Part shown: positions 6,168 to 11,148 of the stretch, piece by piece
How positions within the stretch are numbered: position 1 is the stretch's first letter
How the letters are laid out: the number at the start of each line of letters is the position of its first letter
Notes under the pieces: generated by a model
Told to the model about the DNA's origin: nothing
What the model saw: the letters and a program-made list of their open reading frames with translations, nothing else
The model's database searches: none
DNA from: an uncultured Eubacteriales bacterium
GTDB lineage: Bacteria > Bacillota > Clostridia > Oscillospirales > CAG-382
Direction: 5' to 3'
Length of the DNA stretch: 11,148 nt
Assembly (NCBI GenBank): GCA_900546385.1
Contig: URCT01000086.1
Span: 1-11,148 of the forward strand
Translations under genes and position numbers: made by a program

Positions 6168-7060
6168 TTTTATCGGGACTTGCCCTTTCGAATCCCGTCA
6201 TCCCGGCAAGCGGCACCTTCGGCTACGGCTATGAGTTTGCCGAATGGTACGATATCAATCTTCTCGGCTCGTTTTCCTTCAAAGGAACGACCAAAGAGCC
6301 GCGCTTCGGCAATCCCACACCGCGCATTGCCGAATGTGAAAACGGCCTTATCAATGCGGTCGGCCTTCAGAATCCCGGCGTGGAAAAGGTGATTTCCGAG
6401 GAATTGCCAAAGCTTGCGAAATGCTTTTCAAAGCCGGTGATTGCCAACGTCAGCGGCTTTTCGGTGGAGGAATACCAGTATACCTGTGAAAAACTCGATA
6501 AAGAAGAACAGGTCGGGCTTCTCGAGGTCAACGTCAGCTGCCCGAACGTGCACGGCGGCGGCATGAGCTTCGGCACATCGCCCGAAAGCGCGGCGGCGGT
6601 CACACGTGCCGTCAAAGACGTGACCAAAAAGCCGGTCTACATCAAGCTTTCGCCCAATGTGACCGATATTGTGTCTATTGCCAAAGCCTGCGAAGACGCC
6701 GGTGCGGACGGAATTTCGCTTATCAATACACTGCTCGGTATGCGGATCGACTTGAAAACAAAAAAGCCGGTCATCGCCAATAAAATGGGCGGCTTTTCTG
6801 GGCCTGCCATTAAGCCGGTGGCACTTCGTATGGTTTATCAAGTCTATGAGGCGGTGAAAATCCCGATCATCGGCATGGGCGGTGTTTCGAGCGCAGAGGA
6901 CGTGCTTGAATTCATGCTTGCCGGCGCGACGGCCGTCGAGGTGGGAGCGGCCAATTTGATCGACCCGTTCGCGTGTAAGAAAATTGTGGAAAACTTGCCG
7001 CTTGTTATGGAAAAATATGGAGTAAACAAACTTTCGGATATCATAGGAGGAGCGCATTAA
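6152..7060 (+). CDS. pyrD: Dihydroorotate dehydrogenase B catalytic subunit (type 1B)
   Basis: This 302-residue FMN-binding TIM barrel oxidises dihydroorotate to orotate. The catalytic base is Cys130 in NVSCPNVHGGG, as in class 1 enzymes; class 2 membrane enzymes use Ser and carry an N-terminal extension that is absent here. K165 in YIKLSPNV and the phosphate-binding segment IIGMGGVSSAEDV near the C-terminus are also conserved. The start ATG lies within the end of pyrK, 16 nt before its stop, with AAAGGAG just upstream. Together with PyrK it forms the cytosolic NAD-dependent enzyme expected in an anaerobe. Leucine codons are strongly CTT-biased (14 of 24; only one CTG), which differs from pyrB. 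Confidence 0.97.
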   Translation: MDTSVILSGLALSNPVIPASGTFGYGYEFAEWYDINLLGSFSFKGTTKEPRFGNPTPRIAECENGLINAVGLQNPGVEKVISEELPKLAKCFSKPVIANVSGFSVEEYQYTCEKLDKEEQVGLLEVNVSCPNVHGGGMSFGTSPESAAAVTRAVKDVTKKPVYIKLSPNVTDIVSIAKACEDAGADGISLINTLLGMRIDLKTKKPVIANKMGGFSGPAIKPVALRMVYQVYEAVKIPIIGMGGVSSAEDVLEFMLAGATAVEVGAANLIDPFACKKIVENLPLVMEKYGVNKLSDIIGGAH

Positions 7061-7061
7061 C

Positions 7062-7760
7062 ATGGGAAAAGACGTTATCATTGCCTGCGATTTTGCAAGC
7101 GCCGCACAGACCTTTACATTTTTGGATTTGTTCGGCTCGCGCAAGCCGTTTGTCAAAATCGGTATGGAGCTGTTTTATGCGGAAGGGACGGAAATCGTGC
7201 GTGAGATAAAAAAACGCGGCCACAAGATTTTTTTGGATTTGAAGCTGCATGACATTCCAAACACCGTCAAAAAGAGCATGGCGGTGCTGTCGCGCCTTGA
7301 CGTGGATATGTGCAATCTCCACGCAGCCGGAACCATCCCCATGATGCAGGCCGCGCTCGAAGGCTTGACAAGACCCGACGGCACGCGTCCGTTACTCATC
7401 GCTGTGACGCAGTTGACCTCTACCGATGCGGAGCATTTAGAAAAAGATCTGCTCATTCGTGAACCGATGGATAAAGTCGTCATGCACTATGCCAAGAACG
7501 CCGCAGAGGCAGGGCTTGACGGCGTCGTCTGCTCACCGCTTGAAGCCGCAAAAGTCCATGGTGTGTGCGGCAAAGATTTTCTTACCGTCACACCCGGCGT
7601 CCGCTTTGCCGACGGAGAGCTTGGCGACCAAAAGCGCGTTATGACTCCGGCCCAGGCGAAAATCGCCGGAAGCGACTATATTGTGGTCGGCCGACCCATT
7701 ACGGCATCGACCGACCCGGCCGCCGCCTATGAACGCTGCGTAGAAGAATTCTGCCTGTAA
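7062..7760 (+). CDS. pyrF: Orotidine 5'-phosphate decarboxylase
   Basis: This 232-residue enzyme decarboxylates OMP to UMP, the last step of the pathway. The catalytic tetrad region LDLKLHDIPNTV carries D59, K61 and D64, with D10 (IACDF) and K32 (VKIG) in the expected places. The phosphate-binding motifs TPGVR and VVGRPIT are present near the C-terminus. This is the short Bacillus-type form, not the longer group 2 type. It begins one base after the pyrD stop, with GGAGGAG at the end of pyrD as RBS, so it is tightly coupled in the operon. Confidence 0.97.
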   Translation: MGKDVIIACDFASAAQTFTFLDLFGSRKPFVKIGMELFYAEGTEIVREIKKRGHKIFLDLKLHDIPNTVKKSMAVLSRLDVDMCNLHAAGTIPMMQAALEGLTRPDGTRPLLIAVTQLTSTDAEHLEKDLLIREPMDKVVMHYAKNAAEAGLDGVVCSPLEAAKVHGVCGKDFLTVTPGVRFADGELGDQKRVMTPAQAKIAGSDYIVVGRPITASTDPAAAYERCVEEFCL

Positions 7761-7799
7761 AAACGACATCAAAACCGAATCGTCAGAAAGGAAATCAAT

Positions 7800-8444
7800 A
7801 TGGAAACCAAAACGCTCATCGCCTCCGACTTGTTAAAAATCAAAGCCGTCTTTCTCCGTCCCGAAGAACCGTTTACCTGGGCAAGCGGTATTAAAAGCCC
7901 GATTTACTGCGATAACCGCCTGACGCTGACCGCGCCGGATGTGCGCACGATGATCGAGAACGGTCTGGTGCAGCTGATCCGCGCAAATTATCCGGACTGT
8001 GAGGTGCTGATGGGCACCAGTACGGCAGGCATCGCGCACGCGGCGATCGTCGGACACCTGATGGATCTGCCGATGGGCTATGTCAGAGGTTCCGCGAAGG
8101 ATCACGGACGCACCAATCAGATCGAAGGGAAGCTGATCCCGGGACAGAAGGTGGTGGTTGTCGAAGATCTGATCTCTACCGCGGGGTCCGCTGTCGATAC
8201 CGTCAAGGTGCTGCGGGAAGCAGGCGCGGAGGTGCTCGGCATTGTCAGCATCTTTACCTATGGCATGCAAAAGGGGCTTGACCGCCTGGCAGCAAACAAC
8301 GTGAAGAATGTCAGCCTGTGCGACCTTGACGCGCTTGTGGAGGTCGCGGCGGCAAGCGGCTATATTCGGCCAGAGGACAAGGAAAAAATCTTAAAGTTCA
8401 GAGATAACCCTTCCGATGAAGGATGGATGAAAGGAGATAAATAA
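7800..8444 (+). CDS. pyrE: Orotate phosphoribosyltransferase
   Basis: This 214-residue enzyme joins orotate and PRPP to give OMP. The PRPP-binding motif VVVVEDLISTAGS is at 118-130, and the flexible catalytic loop RGSAKDHGRTNQIEG is at 96-110 with K100 and H102. The ATG at 7800 follows AGAAAGGAAA, and the gap from pyrF is 39 nt. A notable feature is the codon use: the first four Leu codons are CTC, TTG, TTA, CTC, then ten in a row (codons 41-138) are CTG. The upstream pyr genes favour CTT, whereas pyrB favours CTG and CTC. The gene may therefore be a recombinant between two lineages, although the reading frame and all motifs are intact. It ends directly at the pyrB start. Confidence 0.96.
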   Translation: METKTLIASDLLKIKAVFLRPEEPFTWASGIKSPIYCDNRLTLTAPDVRTMIENGLVQLIRANYPDCEVLMGTSTAGIAHAAIVGHLMDLPMGYVRGSAKDHGRTNQIEGKLIPGQKVVVVEDLISTAGSAVDTVKVLREAGAEVLGIVSIFTYGMQKGLDRLAANNVKNVSLCDLDALVEVAAASGYIRPEDKEKILKFRDNPSDEGWMKGDK

Positions 8445-9374
8445 ATGAGTGAAATCAGAAACCTGATCAACATTACCGACCTGACAGTAGAGGAAATCGA
8501 CCGACTGATCGCGGTGGCCGATGATATTGTCGCGCATCACAGTGCGTATGAGGATATCTGCGCGCACAAGAAGCTGGCAACGCTGTTCTTCGAACCGAGC
8601 ACCAGAACCAGATTGAGCTTTGAGGCAGCGATGCTGGAGCTCGGCGGCAGCGTACTGGGCTTTTCAGAGGCAAATTCCAGCTCCGCGGCCAAGGGCGAAA
8701 GCGTGAGCGATACGGTACGCACCGTCGGCTGCTACGCGGATATCATCGCCATGCGCCACCCGAAGGAGGGCGCGCCGATCGTGGCGGCACAGCGCACGAC
8801 CGTACCGATCATCAACGGCGGCGACGGCGGACATTTCCACCCGACGCAGACCTTGACCGACCTCTTGACCATCAAGCGCAAAAAAGGCCGTCTGTCCGAC
8901 ATGAACATCGGTCTTTGCGGCGACCTCAAATTCGGCCGTACTGTACATTCCCTCATCGAGGCGATGCTGCGCTACGAGGGTATCCGCTTCGTGCTGATTT
9001 CTCCGCAGGAGCTGCAGGTGCCGGATTACGTCAAGGAAAAGATGGACGCGGCAGGCGCGGCGTGGAAAGAGGTGGAGTCTCTCGAAGAGGCGATGCCGGA
9101 GCTCGATATTCTCTACATGACCCGCGTACAAAAAGAGCGTTTCTTCAATGAAGAGGATTATGTCAGACTCAAGGACAGCTACATCTTGAATCTCGAAAAA
9201 CTGGAGACAGCCAAGGAAGACCTGACGATCATGCATCCGCTGCCGCGTGTCAACGAGATCTCAGTCGAAGTCGATGACGACCCGCGCGCCTGCTATTTCT
9301 TCCAGGCACTCTGCGGTAAGCACATCCGCATGGCGCTGATCCTTTTCCTGCTCGGCATCAAGAGAGAGGCATAA
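8445..9374 (+). CDS. pyrB: Aspartate carbamoyltransferase catalytic chain
   Basis: This 309-residue enzyme condenses carbamoyl phosphate with aspartate, the committed step of the pathway. The carbamoyl phosphate site FFEPSTRTR is at 48-56 and the 80s loop SSSAAKGES includes K83. The segments GGDGGHFHPTQTL, MTRVQKERF and HPLPRVNEI, conserved in ATCases, follow in order. The length matches E. coli PyrB, and the presence of pyrI just downstream suggests the allosteric dodecamer type. It starts immediately after the pyrE stop, with AAGGAG inside the end of pyrE. Leucine codons are 16 CTG and 11 CTC out of 33, with only 2 CTT. Confidence 0.98.
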   Translation: MSEIRNLINITDLTVEEIDRLIAVADDIVAHHSAYEDICAHKKLATLFFEPSTRTRLSFEAAMLELGGSVLGFSEANSSSAAKGESVSDTVRTVGCYADIIAMRHPKEGAPIVAAQRTTVPIINGGDGGHFHPTQTLTDLLTIKRKKGRLSDMNIGLCGDLKFGRTVHSLIEAMLRYEGIRFVLISPQELQVPDYVKEKMDAAGAAWKEVESLEEAMPELDILYMTRVQKERFFNEEDYVRLKDSYILNLEKLETAKEDLTIMHPLPRVNEISVEVDDDPRACYFFQALCGKHIRMALILFLLGIKREA

Positions 9375-9472
9375 GGGGCGGTGCGCGCGCAAAACGTGCG
9401 ACAAGCCGCAAGAACCATGCGAAGATATTTTCTTGGGTAAATGAACTATGTGAATCAGAACGGAGGCAAATT

Positions 9473-9895
9473 ATGAATATAGATGGCGTGAAAAACGGAA
9501 TCGTGCTCGACCATATCAAGGCGGGCAAGAGTATGATGGTATATGAACTTTTGGGGCTCGACAAGCTGGACAGCTGTGTCGCGGTCATTCAGAACGCGGA
9601 CAGCGCGAAATATGGCAAGAAGGACATCATCAAGATCGATGACCGTATCGATATCGACCTCGACGTGCTCGGCTACATCGACAGCAACATCACTGTCAAT
9701 CTGGTCAAAGACGGCCAGCTGGAAAAGAAGCTGCACCTCGAGCTGCCGCAGACCCTGCGCAATGTGATCAAGTGCAAGAATCCGCGCTGTATCACCACTG
9801 TCGAGCAGGAGATCGTCCACACCTTCCGCCTCACAGACCGCAGCAAAAAGGCATATCGCTGCATCTACTGCGACGCGGAGCACCGGGTAAAATAG
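9473..9895 (+). CDS. pyrI: Aspartate carbamoyltransferase regulatory chain
   Basis: This 140-residue protein binds nucleotides and links PyrB trimers for feedback control of ATCase. The N-terminal allosteric domain contains KNGIVLDHIKAG (8-18). The C-terminal zinc domain has C101-x4-C106 and C130-x2-C133, the four ligands expected for PyrI. The start ATG is preceded by CGGAGGCAAATT. The 98-nt gap from pyrB holds no terminator that I can see, so it should be co-transcribed. Known members bind CTP as inhibitor and ATP as activator; the effectors here are inference. Confidence 0.96.
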   Translation: MNIDGVKNGIVLDHIKAGKSMMVYELLGLDKLDSCVAVIQNADSAKYGKKDIIKIDDRIDIDLDVLGYIDSNITVNLVKDGQLEKKLHLELPQTLRNVIKCKNPRCITTVEQEIVHTFRLTDRSKKAYRCIYCDAEHRVK

Positions 9896-9897
9896 GA

Positions 9898-9922
9898 GGG
9901 CGAGCATACAGAGGAATCGCCC
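9898..9922 (+). other. Short intergenic hairpin after pyrI
   Basis: GGGCGA (9898-9903) can pair with TCGCCC (9917-9922) around a 13-nt loop, three bases after the pyrI stop. On the plus strand it is followed by CCCAAAAAA rather than a T run, so it is not an intrinsic terminator for the operon. It may act in mRNA processing or stability. The support is only the pairing. Confidence 0.25.
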
Positions 9923-9947
9923 CCCAAAAAACGAAAAAGGATAAGAT

Positions 9948-10349
9948 ATGAATCAACACATCGAAAAAGCGAAAGCCCTTCGCGCGCAGGTGCCGCCTGC
10001 CGGTAATTGCGCGCAAACGATCCTGCGGGTTTACGCTGCGGAGCTGGGTCTTTCAGAGGAACAGGCAGCAGCCATCGCCGCGAATTTTGGCGGCGGCATG
10101 AAATGCGGCAGCGTGTGCGGCGCTGTGACCGCGGCTCTGATGGTCCTTGGCGCAGTCGGCATCACTGACGCGGCATCTGCCTTACAGTTTCAGACAGCGT
10201 TTGCTCAAAAGCATGACGGTATGCTCTGCTGTGCCGATTTGCTCAAAGCAAACATGGAAAAAGGCGGAAACAAAAAGGCACACTGCGACGGTCTGATCCT
10301 GGAATCCATCGAGCTGATAGACAAGCTGATGGAACCAGAAGGGAAGTAA
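9948..10349 (+). CDS. C_GCAxxG_C_C family cysteine-rich protein
   Basis: This 133-residue small protein has the family's characteristic layout: NCAQTIL with C21, then FGGGMKCGSVCGAVTAALMVLG with C53 and C57, then C94-C95 and HC113. The glycine-rich, double-Cys helix is the hallmark of the C_GCAxxG_C_C family, whose members are often thought to bind metal or a redox cofactor; no reaction is firmly established. There is no signal peptide. The ATG at 9948 follows AAAAAGGAT and is 52 nt after the pyrI stop on the same strand. It is probably the last gene of the pyr transcript, though a role in pyrimidine synthesis is not implied. A group II intron lies immediately beyond its stop in the opposite direction. 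Confidence 0.85.
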   Translation: MNQHIEKAKALRAQVPPAGNCAQTILRVYAAELGLSEEQAAAIAANFGGGMKCGSVCGAVTAALMVLGAVGITDAASALQFQTAFAQKHDGMLCCADLLKANMEKGGNKKAHCDGLILESIELIDKLMEPEGK

Positions 10350-10369
10350 ACTTACACAGTAATCGAGTA

Positions 10370-10388
10370 GGGGCTAACTTGTAGCCCC
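10370..10388 (-). ncRNA. Group II intron domain VI
   Basis: On the minus strand GGGGCTA (10388-10382) pairs with TAGCCCC (10376-10370) around a 5-nt loop, directly 3' of domain V. A bulged branch-point adenosine is not obvious in this simple stem. Some class C introns splice by hydrolysis, which would be compatible. Confidence 0.7.
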
Positions 10389-10392
10389 TCTC

Positions 10393-10428
10393 ACACCACC
10401 GTGCGTGCCGTTCGGCACACGGCGGTTC
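10393..10428 (-). ncRNA. Group II intron domain V
   Basis: On the minus strand ACCGCCGTG (10426-10418) pairs with CACGGTGGT (10403-10395). A 2-nt CG bulge and an upper helix TGCC-GAAC-GGCA complete the 34-nt catalytic hairpin. The bulge and GNNN-type loop are the domain V hallmarks. CGC within the lower stem fits the class C catalytic triad. Confidence 0.85.
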
Positions 10429-11148
10429 AATTCAAATAATAATCCAAACAGCTTAGAAGTCCTCGTTTTGCGAGGATTTCTTTGCTTATGAGGTGCAATC
10501 CCGTAGTCTTTGCAGCTGCTTGATAATGGTCTGCAAATCCCGCAGATTGCTTCGCCATCCATAGAGGCGCTCCTAGCTTTCGGAGTCCCCAAAGGCGCTT
10601 TTTTCGTGTCTTCCACTGCTTCCATATGACAATCCGCATTCTGGTCCGCAGGTGTCCGTCTATCCGCTTGAGGTTTTCTTTCATACTTCCCATTCGGAAG
10701 TAGTTGATCCATCCACGGATAACTTGATTCAATCTTTTGATTCGCTCGTCCATTGTCACGGACCAGCTTCGCTTTGTCAGCTGCTTTAGCTTCCTCTCGA
10801 ATCTTTTGATCGAATCTTGATGGGGTCTTGCTTTCCATCCGTCTCTGCCTTTCCAGAATCCGAATCCCAGATATTTTAGGTTGCTTGGTCTTGTAACCTT
10901 TGACTTGGTCACGTTTACCTTTAGTCCTAGCTTCCTTTCGATCCATTTCGTTACGGTCGCCATCACTCGGTTTGCAGCCGCACTGCTTCCAACTGCGATC
11001 ACGCAGTCATCTGCATATCTTACGAAATGAAGTCCTCTTGCTTCCAGTTCCTTATCCAATTCATTCAGCATGATGTTGGATAACAGCGGGGAGAGATTTC
11101 CTCCTTGTGGTGTCCCTGTCAGAGTTTCCTCATATTGATCCTCTATCA
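10427..11148 (-). CDS. ltrA: Group II intron reverse transcriptase/maturase (5' end outside window)
   Basis: The 239 visible residues continue past the right edge, so the N-terminus is missing. The frame from 11146 reads through TGTPQGGNLSPLLSNIML (RT motif 4 region) and RYADD (active site, 11017-11006) to the thumb and maturase (X) domain, which includes YLGFGF and IRGWINYF. It ends with LLSCLDYYLN and a TGA. No D/En endonuclease region follows, as expected for class C enzymes. Internal methionines such as the one at 11071 are not starts, because the conserved RT motif lies upstream of it. The protein promotes splicing and target-primed reverse transcription of its intron. The stop codon abuts domain V. 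The symbol is generic for the family. Confidence 0.93.
   Translation of the reverse strand, partial: IEDQYEETLTGTPQGGNLSPLLSNIMLNELDKELEARGLHFVRYADDCVIAVGSSAAANRVMATVTKWIERKLGLKVNVTKSKVTRPSNLKYLGFGFWKGRDGWKARPHQDSIKRFERKLKQLTKRSWSVTMDERIKRLNQVIRGWINYFRMGSMKENLKRIDGHLRTRMRIVIWKQWKTRKKRLWGLRKLGAPLWMAKQSAGFADHYQAAAKTTGLHLISKEILAKRGLLSCLDYYLN

Larger units (their letters stand above)
10359..11148 (-). mobile_element. Group II intron, 3' portion (class C-like), 5' end outside window
   Basis: The minus strand carries, in order, the C-terminal part of an intron-encoded reverse transcriptase, a domain V hairpin and a domain VI hairpin, followed by CTCGATTAC. The RT lacks an HNH endonuclease domain, and the domain V lower stem contains CGC rather than AGC; both features are typical of bacterial class C introns. 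The exact 3' splice site cannot be fixed from this copy alone; an end near 10359-10365 is estimated. The intron lies about 10 nt beyond the stop of the C_GCAxxG_C_C gene and is oriented against the pyr operon. Its EBS/IBS pairings cannot be checked because the 5' part is missing. Confidence 0.88.

Noticed and set aside
6428..7156. Minus-strand open frame (242 codons) opposite pyrD and the pyrF start
   Set aside because: It spans the junction of two well-supported genes on the other strand and has low-complexity composition typical of antisense frames.
10374..10946. Minus-strand open frame (190 codons) overlapping the RT in another phase
   Set aside because: It is out of phase with the RT/maturase, runs through domains V and VI, and lacks any known motif.
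1..11148. CRISPR arrays, tRNA or rRNA genes
   Set aside because: No regularly spaced direct repeats and no cloverleaf or rRNA-like sequence were recognised. The only tRNA-related element is the T-box leader.

Overview
The window looks like a chromosomal segment from a moderately GC-rich anaerobic member of the Clostridia (Bacillota). The support is a threonine T-box leader ahead of thrS, strong AAGGAG/GGAGG ribosome binding sites, a PyrK/PyrD type 1B dihydroorotate dehydrogenase, a C_GCAxxG_C_C family protein and a class C-like group II intron. The species cannot be named from sequence alone.

Left part, minus strand (1-3883). A short M23 (LytM-type) peptidase gene (3883-3218) is followed by a consensus sigma-A-type promoter (3163-3135) and a complete T-box leader with an ACC (Thr) specifier and an intrinsic terminator. 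The leader controls thrS (2832-925). thrS is followed on the same strand by a HINT-type HIT protein (834-496) and by an adenine-PRTase-like phosphoribosyltransferase that runs off the left edge (465-1). These three genes probably form one transcription unit, so the HIT and PRTase genes may also respond to threonyl-tRNA charging.

Middle (3884-4206) is a divergent regulatory region. It holds several inverted repeats, an extended -10 promoter facing right and a leader of about 165 nt. The leader carries an 11-bp inverted repeat, a T7 tract and a 29-codon reading frame whose stop overlaps the pyrC start. I see no PyrR-type binding loop.

Right part, plus strand (4207-10349), is a compact pyrimidine operon in the order pyrC-pyrK-pyrD-pyrF-pyrE-pyrB-pyrI, followed by a small cysteine-rich C_GCAxxG_C_C protein. 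It encodes all steps from carbamoyl phosphate and aspartate to UMP: ATCase catalytic and regulatory chains (PyrB, PyrI), dihydroorotase (PyrC), NAD-linked dihydroorotate dehydrogenase (PyrD, PyrK), orotate PRTase (PyrE) and OMP decarboxylase (PyrF). The carbamoyl phosphate synthase genes (carAB) are not in the window. Leucine codon use switches from CTT-dominant (pyrD) to CTG-dominant (most of pyrE and pyrB) near codon 41 of pyrE. This suggests a mosaic operon or an assembly join.

Right edge (about 10359-11148), minus strand, is the 3' part of a group II intron: the C-terminal part of its reverse transcriptase/maturase, domain V and domain VI. It lies directly after the stop codon of the last pyr-operon gene, in the opposite orientation.
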